Source of the DNA: Liolophura sinensis
Taxonomy: Eukaryota > Mollusca > Polyplacophora > Chitonida > Chitonidae
NCBI RefSeq assembly: GCF_032854445.1
Contig: NC_088302.1
Span: forward strand, 35,468,191-35,532,190
Length of the DNA: 64,000 bases
Reading direction: 5' to 3'
This document shows, piece after piece, positions 25,302 to 56,543 of the stretch. Both the position numbers and the translations under genes were made by a program. The notes beneath the pieces are model-generated. The model was not told the origin of the DNA, ran no database searches, and saw only the letters and a list, made by a program, of their open reading frames with translations. Within the stretch, counting starts at the first letter, position 1. The number at the start of each line of letters is the position of its first letter.

Positions 25302-26531
25302 TTATTTGGAATATATTGCAGCTAAAATAAATATCAGGATAAAACCGCTATTGGCTAACACAAGAATCCAACACTCTTTGTCATTCAAACAACCAAAACA
25401 ACACCCGCGCTTCTGGCGGCGTGTCGTTTGCGGTTTCCAGAAGGTCCTGGCTGCCGGACCCCTCGGCAGAGACGGACCTCCGCCGGAGTGTACTCGGTTG
25501 AGAGACTCCGGGATGACGGTGCCGAACAATTCCTGATAACCTGGAGGCGGGTCCGAGGAAGGTGTCAGCAGGTGGGTGCGAGAAATTTCCTCGTATGTCG
25601 GCAAATCGTCGTGCACACCTACATCCAGGCTTGGACTATTTGATGGACCTCCCGAGTCGTTGTTAGCGTTTTGCTGAAGTGCTGTGGAGGAGCAGTCTTG
25701 ACTGGAGACGGCTGGGTTGGCTCCGCCAAGTTGAGCCGGGGCGCTGAAGGACAGCATTGCAGTTTGTGTACAGGAGTTTGCTTTTCGAGGAAAATCTCTT
25801 AACGCTTTAGGAAGGCGAGTTTTATTGCCGTCTGGCTTCTTCCAGACAGAGCAATAGTTTCTGTTGGCTCCCACTTGGACGCTGCATCTAGTGACAGTCG
25901 TGTCCTTTTCACACCGTGCTACACACCTTGAAGATCCTGCATCAACGTTGCTATCGGGTTCTGGGCGATGAGTGACTGTTCCACTAACCCGTTGTGATGC
26001 ACATCGGTCACGTTGTTCACTTCGGTCAAACCCCTTGGTCATCTGTCCAATTGTCTTGCCTTGGTGGTCTTGAGAGCTGTCACTCAAATTTTCATTATTT
26101 GGAGACACCAAGGAGGTTCCAGAGGTCTTTTGAAACGTAGGGGAACGTGTTGCTTCGTGACGCGTGGTACAGTTTCGGTTACTATTGTCACTGTCTTCTC
26201 TTGTCATAATTGTTCTTCTGTTCGTTTCTTTTTCAATGGAAACCCTCTCCCCAGACGATGGTACAGGTACGTCGCCCAACTGTATCTGTCCACAACTGCC
26301 CCTATATGGTTGTCCTTCAGGTATCATTCTACTGTCGGCGGTAGATGCTTGTCTTCTGGGCACCATCCCACAGTCGGCGGTAGATACTTGTCCGTCAGGT
26401 ACCATTTCACTGTCGCCCGTCCATGACTGTCCCTCCGATAATGTTCCACAGTCTAGCTGTAGTTGACGGTACGCCTCCTCCGTTTGCATGGTGAACACCA
26501 GCCTCGGTTTCCTAAGTACACGAGACTCCAT
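25302..26531 (-). CDS. Unrecognised PY-motif protein with C-terminal membrane segment
   Basis: A single open frame of 409 aa starting MESRVLRKPRLVF; a second Met is at residue 15. Residues about 40-75 contain imperfect repeats (DSEMVPDGQVSTADCGMVP, then STADSRMIPEGQ). The long middle is Ser/Thr/Asn-rich and probably disordered. Two WW-domain-binding PY-type motifs follow: LPTY at 310-313 and PPGY at 329-332. A basic patch (TTRRQKRG), a Cys cluster (C377, C378, C381, C387) and one hydrophobic segment at 388-407 end the protein. There is no N-terminal signal peptide, so it is probably tail-anchored or single-pass with the long part in the cytosol. The layout resembles adaptors that recruit NEDD4-family ligases, with Cys residues that could be palmitoylated; this is inference. 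I recognise no family. A spliced 5' extension cannot be excluded. Confidence 0.7.
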   Translation of the reverse strand: MESRVLRKPRLVFTMQTEEAYRQLQLDCGTLSEGQSWTGDSEMVPDGQVSTADCGMVPRRQASTADSRMIPEGQPYRGSCGQIQLGDVPVPSSGERVSIEKETNRRTIMTREDSDNSNRNCTTRHEATRSPTFQKTSGTSLVSPNNENLSDSSQDHQGKTIGQMTKGFDRSEQRDRCASQRVSGTVTHRPEPDSNVDAGSSRCVARCEKDTTVTRCSVQVGANRNYCSVWKKPDGNKTRLPKALRDFPRKANSCTQTAMLSFSAPAQLGGANPAVSSQDCSSTALQQNANNDSGGPSNSPSLDVGVHDDLPTYEEISRTHLLTPSSDPPPGYQELFGTVIPESLNRVHSGGGPSLPRGPAARTFWKPQTTRRQKRGCCFGCLNDKECWILVLANSGFILIFILAAIYSK

Positions 26532-27589
26532 TCAATCCAAGAAACTGAAAATAGCATCGATCCTAGATGCTGAAAACTCTTGACAATAGACAGGAAGTAA
26601 AGTCAGAGTTTAAAGGTGGGCGCATACAAAGAGCATCGAAACGGGTGACAGATATATACCACAGAATCTTCTTGCTCCAGCGTTGAGTATTTCAGACAGC
26701 CTCCCATAATCATTTACTCCAACGGATAAACGCCGCATTTCACAGAAAAAAATTCCCGCACCGACGAAAAAAATGTACATACCTCCTGTGAAGGCGACTC
26801 CAGAATGCACCCTGCATTTTAGCCGAGATATACCTATATACTGATATAGTCTGTTCCCGTGCGCATGATCTTTTCAACCATATCCTACACTTCGATGCCT
26901 CTGTCAACGGTGAATGCATACAAACACAGAATTATAACTGGGTCTGTCGACTGGTGATCAAAGTATGTGGTTAGATCGAGTGCGTCTCATCATATGAACT
27001 CTATCCCGCTTTACCAACTGACACTGCCCATTTATCCTGAACAGGACTGGGCGCATTCGGCTGAACAGAGCGCCGATCACACGCGGTCGGGTGCCTCGTA
27101 CTATACCCCATGACAAACATGCAGGGAATTGTCATGAGGTAAATCTGATGTACAACCGGCATACAATAGCTATAAGGTTTGGTTGTTGGTGTACTCTCAA
27201 ACATTTCCGCAGGCGTTCTGTAGATTGGGTGATAGACTGATATGAGTCACTGTATTCAGCAGAAGCTACCGCGATCGGTGGCACCCGAAGAAAATGAGTA
27301 AATCACACTAGCGTGACAAATATATCAACATACCCCCCTCCCCACTCCATTTCCTCAATAAAAAGTAGGGGCATAGCTCTGCGAGTGTATCCAAGCTGAT
27401 GTTTCCCACAACAAACGAGCTGCAAATTATGGTGTTTTATGTCAGACCTATTCTTACAGCTATCATGGAACTTTGTTTGATGCACCGTGTCATAAAGCAC
27501 ACAACTACCCCTGGTATTATCAGGTAAGGTGTGATCCCGTATTATAACAGTTGTTCAGCTTCGGGTTACTCATACCTACAGTATTTCAC

Positions 27590-27705
27590 CTAAAGTTTGG
27601 CCTGTAGAAATGAGCCTTTAGAAGCACATATACAAAGGCCTTAAAATCACGCCGGTACTTTTGATATCAACACTTCAGTTTGTTCTAATGAGAAATTAAT
27701 CAAAT
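27590..27705. repeat. Dispersed repeat pair, copy 1
   Basis: It shares 'agtatttcacctaaagttt', 'agaagcacata', 'cttaaaat' and 'aacacttcagtttg' with 31090-31200 in the same order and orientation. Family unknown. Confidence 0.55.
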
Positions 27706-28476
27706 TTACAAAACCCTTTTAAGTGTGCCTTTAAGATGGACGAATCAATTAGAACCAAACAAAACGTCACTGGAACAAAGCTAAACTTAGGCCTATATAT
27801 ACCCTATATCTCATGTCAAACAGAGTGACCTTGAGCCAAACTAGTACTGAAAAGACGTCTCGTCGGTCTTTTCACGGATATATATGTCTGGTCTCTGCCA
27901 CGTGAATGTGAAGTGTAACAGACGTATAACTGGATGTAGTTATTATGCCTTCTGAAGTTACCCGGCTATTATCTGTAACAAAAACCATCTAAACAAAAAA
28001 AAACCAATGCCATGTACATATACTATATACAATCTTAAGTATATACGGTATACATACCGGTAACGCTAGGACAAAAAATTCAGTTAGCTATCTGCCTTTG
28101 ATCTATTATATAAAGTGAACTAATTTAACAACTATTGTGATTTTTTTTTTCACACAAGGGTTGCACTGGGATACAATGTACGGGTGCTGTTTTTGCCTGC
28201 GTGTGGTTTTATTTTGACACGTTTAGCATTTAAGCAGCTGTAAGGTATAGGATCAAACGGGAGATCACATGCATATCTGTATGTGCTTATGCATATATAA
28301 AAGCATATTTCTACGGAACTCTGTAGTATAGAGTACTATAGTAAGTCTACACGTCTTATGTATAAATAGCTACAGTTATATACATTGAATCCAACAAGTA
28401 GTGGAATACAGCAAGTGTCTCGCCCACAACTCCGGAGAGCATGAATACGTGAATATTAAGTTTCAAGTTATTTTCG

Positions 28477-28909
28477 CTCGCATTTATTGAGGGGGGCGGG
28501 GGCGGTGAGGAGGGGTAGGGGTTGGGTGACATACCCTCTCCAAAGGATTACAACACAAATGTTGAGTCTGGACACGTGCACACTCTGTATCATTGCTTTT
28601 TATGTATGTCTATATACCCCAGAAAACACAACCATGATGCGAAATACTCCGCAAATTGTGCTATCCCTTTTTTCACACTTCTTAGCTGCGAATGTTTCAC
28701 TCGCATTTATTGAGGGGGGCGGGGAGGAGGGGTAGGGGTTGGGTGACATACCCTCTCCAAAGGATTACAACACAAATGTTGAGTCTGGACACGTGCACAC
28801 TCTGTATCATTGCTATTTATGTATGTCTATATACCCCAGAAAACACAACCATGATGCGAAAAACTCCGCAAATTGTGCTATCCCTTTTTTCACACTTCTT
28901 AGCTGCGAC
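28477..28909. repeat. Direct tandem duplication, about 220-bp unit, G-rich start
   Basis: Two nearly identical units begin at about 28477 and 28699. Each opens with a G-rich run (28491-28526 and 28714-28742), followed by 'acataccctctccaaagg', 'gagtctggacacgtgcac' and 'ctccgcaaattgtgctat'. Units differ by a short insertion in the G-run and a few substitutions, implying a recent duplication. Confidence 0.95.
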
Positions 28910-29941
28910 AACACAATGAGGGTACCAAATGTAGGCCTACAATTTAACTTATTCGATGCCGCTCCTCACAAATGATTCACGATTAGGTTTATATTGGCAC
29001 GATCATAAAGGAAACTCAACTCTGCACGTCCGGGGAAAATCTTTGACCCCTTGGCATGGAGGCACTTGGTAAGCCACCAGTAACAGACATAGCTAAATCG
29101 ACGAGAAGTATATTCGATCACCCGACACCCGCCGAGAGGCCAGATATGTATTGGTGTTCTGGCGATTTCTTTCAGCGTAAACTAACCTAAGCTTGATTAT
29201 CATGATACTTGTAGATGGAGATTGCTCAGACTTTAGGTTTGGCAAATATTTTGTTCCAGGTTGGGGACCATCCTTGGCCGAACAAAAGCAATCCAAATTG
29301 TCAGAGCAATCCAGGACAAGATACTTGAAATGTGGGCGGTTTGTTAAACGCTGGGCAAAGACAAAACTTTCCTTTCGACATACCTGGCTGTTGGCAGTTT
29401 AGTGTATGTAGCCGTAATTCGGAACAAAGCTATCGACAATATTAGTGCTTAGTTCAAGGAGCGAATATGAACGCCACACTGAGTCTTTCTGTGCAAGTTT
29501 TAAGGGGTATCATAATATTGGAACAAAACTTTACGTTTGCTGAATGGCATCAACTTCCTGTTCAGAGTAACTTAACAAAACCCTTTAAAATTATTTTGTA
29601 AACACTTGGCTACGTTACAAGCCTAGCTGCACAGGATAAGGACATTTGAACAAATTTATACTTTTTCCAACTTCCTTGTATGAAATAGGAATAGCCTTTT
29701 TGCCATTTTTTTACACCTCTGAAAACATTACACGCCTAGCCCTGAAGAATAAGGATAATTGTAAGGGATAAGACCACTGGCAATCTGTTCTGAATATGAT
29801 ACGTGTACTTATTTAAAATCCTCTTTTCGAGAAGATCCTGATGTTAATCCTCCTCAAAGGAGTACACCATGTAGAAAACCATGTAGAAAACTTTAGTCAC
29901 GTATTTAAAAAATCTGTATGAACACTGATCAATTCACAAAT

Positions 29942-29996
29942 TCGACGTCATATAACCGAAAACATTATGAATTTCGACGCAAACCCCCAAGCATAC
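29942..29996 (+). repeat. SINE-like family B tail fragment
   Basis: 'cgtcatataaccgaaaaca' followed by 'cgacgcaaacccccaagc' matches the family B tail at 23732-23780, with decay. Confidence 0.55.
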
Positions 29997-30059
29997 ATGT
30001 ATACATTTTATAGTTACTCATATAAGAGATATGTAGTGCACATCTGCCGGAGCAAATCT

Positions 30060-30660
30060 TTACCAAATGACCACAAAAATCTGTCTATCAGGATCCACTT
30101 GAAGACCGGATTTGGTCTAGATCCTCTAAGCTTTGTCACTTAAATGAGCGTTTCTGTGCTGGATTTTTCATTTCCCATTATTTAAGACTATGACAATTAT
30201 ACAAATGCCTATTAAAACATAAAAACGCACCTGACTCACATTCCCATATTGTCTGACAAGTTTAATGGCAATCTGTTGGGAACTTTAGCAGGAGTGGCGT
30301 TGACAAGCCCGTTTTTCATTAAAGGATATAAGTTCTATCTTATATAACTTAAAAAGGCTATAACTTGGAAAATAATTACTGAAATGGAAGTTTAAAAAAG
30401 GTATGCATCTACGGACATACTTGTAATGTCCCCAGACCGTCTGTTGTGAAAATCCACTGAGAACTTAAGCAGTTACAGGGAATGCATAAAAAATCCCCAT
30501 GAATGCACTTCTCCATATAGTCACTGACATATCTGCCAAGCTGCATAAAAATCTGTTGAAAATTGAAAGAGGCGTTCCATTTCAGAGATAAAGTAGACAG
30601 ATGAACAGACAGACAGTGCTGATTGCTATATCCCCCCCCCCCCCCCATATTATATGTCTT
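30060..30660. repeat. Probable dispersed repeat ending in GACAGACAG and poly-C
   Basis: A block with 'aaaaatctgttgaaaattga', a 'gacagacagacagtg' stretch and a 15-base C run (30632-30646). From memory this end structure is common among mollusc dispersed repeats. No second copy is in the window, so the extent is uncertain. Confidence 0.35.
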
Positions 30661-31089
30661 GGAGACAAGAAACATATTTATCAGATTTATAAGATAGTAT
30701 AAGATTTATACTTGATTTAATCCTATCCTGAATTCTCCACTTTGTGTTAAAATTTATAAAAACTCACTTAAACAAAGTAAAATGACAACAGACATAAATT
30801 GTGTTAATTGGTTCTCAGTGTACATAATGCTTATTACTATTTTTTTTCATTCATGACATGGAAAATGTGACGAATAAAAACATTGCGCATACATCATACA
30901 CCACTTTAACACATGATGACATTTGCCATAATCGTGAAAGATACATATGGTAAAACAGTACTAATACTGAACCATTTATATGCGCATAGTACAGAAGATA
31001 ACACAAAACGCATCTATCACTTTATCAGCAAATTATGCATATTGCTCTAGTACATGTTATTTGTAGATCTTTTAAGAGGGCACTTTAGA

Positions 31090-31200
31090 CTCACTGTATT
31101 TCACCTGCAAGTTTCAGAAGCACATAAAGAGCTTAAAATGATACTTTTAATGTCAACACTTTAGGTTTTTCTGATAAGAAATTAAACAAACTTCACAAAA
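31090..31200. repeat. Dispersed repeat pair, copy 2
   Basis: Matches 27590-27705 in several ordered blocks ('tatttcacctgcaagttt', 'agaagcacata', 'atgtcaacactttaggtt'). Confidence 0.55.
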
Positions 31201-31934
31201 ACCTGAAGATTGATCAGAAACTAGCAAAATGTGCCATTTGAAAAACACAAACTTACGGTGAAACACAGCACAGCATTTGGAGTTTGCCATCATCATCAGG
31301 GAATATATCAATATATATTGAATTTCTGACAATGAAATAACTATCTTGAGACCAGTGAAAATACTGGCTTGTGTGAGACCCAAATTACGTGACTTGGTAT
31401 TCACTGCATGTAAGTGGACTCTAACACACGAGCCCTCCCATCTGGCTTGGTAGCGCAGCTGGTAGTTGGGACTATACACCTTACGTGGTGAGTTCGAGTT
31501 ATTTCAGCGTAGGAAATTCAATATACATTTATTTTTTTTCCAGGCGTACAATAGTGGTCTGATTTGTACAGCAAAATAAACCACCACCCTTTGCACATAT
31601 CTCTTAATTCAAATTTCCGATTTGTCCACATTTGAACTGTTTTATCTTTAACAATTGCACTACTTGTACAACAACCTGAAAGACTGAACAATATTTTAAA
31701 ATATAAATCAATTAATTTAACACACATAATAAAGTTTCTCCACACATGCAGCTTTTGTACAACAAACATCAACACATTTACTCCTAAATACACATACCCA
31801 ATCATGTTCTCTCAAGCAATATTTATACTTTATTAAAAATTTTATTATCATCACTGTCATTCAGGTTTTAATACATCCTTTTCATACAGCCAGGGACTCA
31901 GTTAACCTGTCCTCAAATCATTAATGTAAGTTTC

Positions 31935-32530
31935 AAATCTTGTAGCACATTACAGCGGAACCTTTTGGTCCATTGATCAGTCTGATGTCACAAATGAGTA
32001 ATGTGACTTCGAAAAACGAAAAGATTCATTCTGAAGTCTTGTAGCACATCACAGCTGAACCTTTTGGTCCACTGATCATTCTGATGTCACAAATGAGTAA
32101 TGTGACTTTGAAAAACGAAAAGATTCATTCTGAAGTCTTGTAGCACATTACAGCTGAACCTTATGGTCCACTGATCAGTTTGATGTTGCAAATGAGTAAT
32201 GTGACTTCGAAAAACGAAAAAATTCATTTTGAAGTCTTGTGGCACATTACAGCTGAACCTTTTGGTCCACTGATCAGTTTGATGTCACAAATGAGTAATG
32301 TGACTTTGAAAAACAAAAAGATTCATTCTGAAGTCTTGTAGCACATCACAGCTGAACCTTTTGGTCCACTGATCATTCTGATGTCACAAATGAGTAATGT
32401 AACTTCGAAAAATGAAAAAATTCATTTTGAAATCTTGTAGCACATTACAGCTGAACCTTTTGGTCCACTGATCAGTTTGATGTCACAAATGAGTAATGTG
32501 ACTTCGAAAAGATTCATTTTGACTTGACAT
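31935..32530. repeat. Six-copy tandem repeat in the PIK3C3 3' region
   Basis: About six units of roughly 99 bp contain 'gaagtcttgtagcacatt', 'acagctgaaccttttggt', 'cactgatcagtttgatgt' and 'aatgagtaatgtgactt'. It lies 270-870 bases past the PIK3C3 stop codon on the minus strand, so it may be transcribed in the 3' UTR. Units are highly similar to each other. Confidence 0.95.
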
Positions 32531-32800
32531 TTTGGCTCTTTGAGGTGCCATCATCAGTGTTATATTATCGAGTGAAAATAAGTCTTTTGTGATTAGGAGT
32601 TACACTTCTTGTATACAGCACATAAATGCTGTTCTGCTTTGCCAAAAACAACCATGGTGAGCTGGAGGCTAATAAGGTATTTAGACTCCAGCTTTAAGCA
32701 CCTTTAAATACCTAAATTAAGGTATTTAAAGGTGCTTTTCCATTAGCACCTTTAGAGTTGGTCGAATAATATCATTCACAGATTATCAGCCAGCCAAGAA

Positions 32801-52409
<19,609 letters not shown>

Positions 52410-52655
52410 GTTTGGCGAAAATCAGCAGCCGAACACAAGTAAGTTTACTGTCAAAGCAAATTTTTGATCGCTGTCATCTTCTCTGTTTAGAGGGAGGATT
52501 TCTCTGGACAAGGGGAGTAACTCCTGCTCATCATCATTTGACAGCTCGCAGCACTGATTTATTGCACTACGAAGATCGTGCGCCAGCGACAGACATTTTC
52601 CTCTGGTTTGTGGACACTTCTGGTGCGCAACATGTTCAAATTCCGCAGAGATAAG
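52410..52655. promoter_or_regulatory. Shared promoter region of PIK3C3 and the protease-inhibitor gene
   Basis: The two start codons face away from each other across 246 bases (PIK3C3 ATG at 52409 on minus, inhibitor ATG at 52656 on plus). Both core promoters and 5' UTRs must fit here unless non-coding upstream exons exist. No TATA box is evident. Bidirectional use is inferred from layout. Confidence 0.5.
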
Positions 52656-53802
52656 ATGGCGTATCGCCAGGCGCAAATGAATGACAGTGAATGGCCAGAG
52701 CTTCTGGGAAAGGTATGTTATCAATTAACAACAACAACACATTTACCATCAGATATCAGGCATCATGACTTACGGCATCTGTTTCAGTGTAACTTCATTT
52801 AATCTTTAAGTAACGCTTACTGGCTATATATACATGTATGTATGTATATATGAATAGGTCCTTATATTCGGAAAAATCTGGTCACACTTACGAATTTTAA
52901 TTAAACATCGCTCAAATTATGTTGTGCAGTGTATACCAGTATACATTATTAGTTTTACATACGCTTTAATATGGTTTCCTTCCTCCAAAATGCTGGTGAC
53001 CACTGTCATGTAAGTGAAATACGGTATTCTACTATGTTGTAATACTTCAATCAAATAAATAAACAAATATAACATGGTTGTTTAGCCTAAAGATCATTGC
53101 GTGGTTTACTTCCAGCAGCCCATCCATAAACCATAAACCTGACTGCAGTGATTTAAGTGAAACATTCTTAAACACATCAGTCAATAAAGCAATATTGTAT
53201 AGGTGTTGTGTTTTCCCAGTGCTTTTGTAAAGATATCAATACAAACTTGTGCACTTCATTTTCAGACGTGGCAAGAGTCTGAAGCCGTTATTCGAAAACT
53301 CTACCCAAATATTTCTGTAAGTAATCAGTGTCAGCAGCGTGGAGTTCTGCCATAAATATGACAAAATAATCATGAAAGTGCCCTGATCAAATAGTGGACT
53401 TCTGCCATAAATTTGACAAAATATTCATGAAAGTGCCCTGATCAAATAGCAAGAGTGCAGTCTTCATCAAATTAGTAATAGCATAAATCAGTTAGCATGA
53501 TCCTTTTATTTTAATCTTGGCCAGAGTTGTAAGAGTGAAATATTCTTAGTATGGCATAAAACAGATAAATAAATACAACTTCTTAATTAAGGGCAGCATT
53601 TATTTCCCTAGTAGGCTACCATTTCCCTGTTACATGGTTCAAATTCAGCGCATCACATATGTGTATATGGATAATTAACTTGCTATTCCAGATTCAGGTT
53701 GTGCCTGAGAACACGACAATCAAGGTGGATTACCAGCCAGAAAGGGTTAGACTCTGCATTGATGGAGATGGACATGTGACCAAAGTGCCACGGATTGGAT
53801 GA
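52656..53802 (+). CDS. Potato inhibitor I family serine protease inhibitor
   Basis: Three exons: 52656-52712, 53266-53316, 53692-53802; 72 aa from MAYRQAQMNDS. An in-frame ATG at 52632 would add eight residues, and a further one lies upstream, so the start is uncertain. The family signature is clear: WPELLGKTWQESEAVIRKLY, then the binding loop in VVPENTTIKVDYQPERVRL and the terminal VTKVPRIG. This matches eglin c (WP/FPEVVGK, PEGSPVTLDLRYNRVRV, VPHVG). Aligned on eglin c, P1 is Val and P1' is Asp. A Val P1 would suit elastase-like proteases; that is inference. There is no signal peptide and only one Cys, so it is probably cytosolic and disulfide-free. It is head to head with PIK3C3. Confidence 0.93.
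52976..53069 (+). repeat. Degraded SINE family A tail
   Basis: 'cctccaaaatgctgg', 'catgtaagtgaaata' and 'caatcaaataaataaa' keep family A order. In intron 1 of the inhibitor gene. Confidence 0.6.
53335..53450. repeat. Two-copy 60-bp tandem duplication
   Basis: Two units each contain 'cttctgccataaat', 'tgacaaaata' and 'catgaaagtgccctgatcaa'. It starts about 20 bases after the exon 2 donor of the inhibitor gene but does not copy exon sequence. Confidence 0.85.
53520..53576 (+). repeat. Degraded SINE family A tail
   Basis: 'agagtgaaatattcttag' followed by 'ggcataaaacagataaataa' matches the end of family A with deletions. In intron 2 of the inhibitor gene. Confidence 0.55.
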
Positions 53803-54315
53803 ATTCTTTTTTTGCCAAACATGACATATCACATGATCAGCGGTTGGACCAATGAGTGCCAAAACTGCCCTTGAGATTTATCCCCACTAATGTGACTAAT
53901 TATAACCACAAGCCTGAGTCTTATTTAATGGTCTCGTTTGTGAACATGTGTAAGCTGCATGTGTGAATGGAAATGTAGCAATTTAACACATATTCAAGGA
54001 AAACAAATGATGACTTGTAATCAGTAAGAAGCTGTAGCTTTATCTACATGTATGTTAGATATATCTTTTAAATGTATTTACTTATTTATTTAATGAATTT
54101 TTCTCAGGTTAACAGGTTAATTAGTATCAGTATATCTTAATTTTGAAATTAGACATTTTATGTGTTTTATGTGTACATTTTGGTGTGGGGGTGGGGCGGG
54201 GGACTCTAACAAGTTACAACATGTCCATTACAAGATCAAAAGGTTGTTTACTTCTTTTAAAATATTTCATTCCACTGTGGCTCATAGAACTCTTATATAT
54301 AGGGCGTTATATTGT

Positions 54316-54321
54316 AATAAA
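54316..54321 (+). terminator. Putative poly(A) signal of the inhibitor gene
   Basis: AATAAA about 510 bases after the stop codon on the plus strand. Another AATAAA near 55735 is an alternative. Confidence 0.35.
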
Positions 54322-55904
54322 TAATCTAATTTATATGCTACATGTATTGATTTATATCTATTTAAACTTATGATCTCTATTCGATGTTTTTAAACGAAAC
54401 CAATTTGGCTTTGTAGTTTTACAGTTGTTTTTCTTATTTTATGGAGTTAAAACAAGCATTTTTTTTGACTGTGCTTGCTCAGCAATATTATTGTAACAGG
54501 GTAGAATGTACTGACTCTGTACACAGCAAGTGCAGTGGGAATTATGTGTTAGTCTAGTGGTATTCTCATTGTTTTCCCCAACATAAGTTGGTTCAAATGC
54601 CCTTGTTCTTAATTTTCACAGTTGGGAGACTAAGGCAAAACCATCAATATTTTTCATGTTCTTGAGGTGTTCTTCACATGACCGGCTAAAATATGTTGAT
54701 TATATTTATTATGTTTAGCTAAAATATGGGATAAATGTAATTATGTTCAATTTATTGACTCAAAGGTCACTGGTTCAAACCCAAATCAAATCAAATCTTA
54801 AACATTAGTAAAAAATGTACGATGAAGTTGAAACTGCAGAACATGATTTAAACCCACAAATGAAACATTCACCCAGTTGAGAAATGACATCTTTTACATG
54901 TTGCCAAATGTTGCTCATCTTAATACAATGTGCATATTATTATATACACACATGTATCTACAGTTTATGATTAATTATTTGCATTGAATTTTTATTGTGC
55001 CAATGTTTTCATTCAGGTGCTTGTTGTTTTTCTTTATACATATATGCTGTCCAGTGGCATCTTGCTGCTTGTGTGATAATTGTTGTCATAGAAACTGTAT
55101 TTGTTCAAGTATCGTACATGTAGTTGTTGTATAGGATGTGAACGGTGTTAAACATTTCAGCTGTAACAAATTACCATTAAGAACCAATGATCTTCCTGCA
55201 TTTTTCTATGTCATCAATGAAACTAATACCTGAGAACATCCCAGCAATTTAGAGGCAGCAGGCAAACCAAGTAATCCCTTGACCTATGAGAAAAACTCAA
55301 AACAAATTTTGCTAATTTTTTAATGAAAGCTATTAAGTCATTCAAGCATTTGACTGTTAAAAATCTTACATTGTGAGTATCAGACTGGTCTTTCAAAAGA
55401 ATGTGGTCAAGGGCTGTTCTTTTTTTTTATATTTTTTTCACTGTCTTACTATACATGTGCATTTATTATGAAATGTGTATTATACTTACATTTTTCACAC
55501 ACAATTCTTAAGGTTATTCTTAAGGTGACTGAGGATTGGAAAGTTATTAGCAAACTTGATTTAAAACAGATTTATGTTGTTGCTAATTGATTCATGCATT
55601 TATATATTAAAGTGTGTAGGCCTGGATATGTTGTAATGACATGCACCACAGTGTTGTACCTGGGCGTGAAAGAAATCATGCAATCCAATATTTCCATGCG
55701 AGTTTACCCCTTGCTTACAGGTATGTGACTCCAATAAATAGATGTGATTACTGAAAATTATTCCTTGTTCTGTGCCAGTGTAACGTTTTATTTATTGATC
55801 AGAATGACTGTTCATGAAGTAGGGGAGTCAGTTCTCAATACATGTGCGTATAAGGGGTGGGGGCCTAGTGATTGGTGTAACTAAGCAAAAGTTGCTATGA
55901 ATGA

Positions 55905-56100
55905 ATGCTTGGGGTTTTATGTCGTTCTTAACAATTTTTCAGTCATATAATGACGAAGAGTCATTAGGTGTGTGTATATATAATGTCTTCCTGTGACAGA
56001 GCAAGTCCGTGCCGCCACTGAAGTATAATGCCAAAGACACCAGACATGACACCCCACGCACTCACATTATACTGACACCGGGCCAACCAATCATATTTCC
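55905..56100 (-). repeat. SINE-like family B-related element
   Basis: The minus-strand tail 'atgactgaaaaattgttaag' then 'aaaaccccaagcattc' matches family B. The other end ('gacaccagacatgacacccc') matches 36115-36165, suggesting a related subfamily. Confidence 0.6.
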
Positions 56101-56158
56101 TTTTTTTAACCTCTCAGTGTTGAGCACCAATTAAGTCAGGAACAAGTACATATAGAAA

Positions 56159-56289
56159 CTTTCCATGTATAACTGGAGTGGAAACCAGCATGAGCTGGAC
56201 TTGAACTCACAGTGACCACATTGGTAAAATGCTCCTGGGTCATTGCGCTGCACTGCTGTTCTAACCCCCTCCACCATGAAGACCCCCTG
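56159..56289 (-). repeat. SINE family A head and body fragment
   Basis: 'agcatgagctggacttgaac', 'gctcctgggtcattgcgc' and 'ctaaccccctccaccatgaa' match the head side of the copy at 17355-17622. The tail is absent. Confidence 0.75.
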
Positions 56290-56543
56290 TATCAATCAAT
56301 CAAATCAAATTTATCTCAACATGAATAAATAACTGCTCATGAACTGAATAGTATATGCTGTTCACATATATTTAGTAAACAATTTCTGTTCCTTCTTACA
56401 CATTTATGTCAACTATTAATGTTAAAACGCAATTTATAATGTGTACAAGTAACATTTCATTGTAAATTTGAATATTGCATGATTTGTGTGACACTGAGTT
56501 CGTCTGATGAAAAATGTTTGTTGAAAACAAAATGTCACAAGGA

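Larger units (their letters stand above)
26532..31830. other. Intergenic, no gene recognised
   Basis: This holds a G-rich direct duplication at 28477-28909, a family B tail fragment at 29942-29996, an element ending in GACAGACAG and poly-C (about 30060-30647) and a repeat pair at 27590-27705 and 31090-31200. A tRNA-like stretch lies at 31440-31505. I see no convincing coding exon. Confidence 0.45.
53803..56543. other. 3' flank between inhibitor gene and ALG8, no gene recognised
   Basis: It contains the probable 3' UTR of the inhibitor gene, a family B-related repeat (55905-56100), a SINE family A head fragment (56159-56289) and the ALG8 3' UTR at its right end. No coding region is seen. Confidence 0.5.

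Noticed and set aside
31440-31505. Possible tRNA gene ('ggtagcgcagctggtag' and 'gagttcgagtt')
   Set aside because: A-box-like and B-box-like motifs are present but the cloverleaf does not close and the B box is imperfect; a decayed tRNA-derived repeat is likelier.
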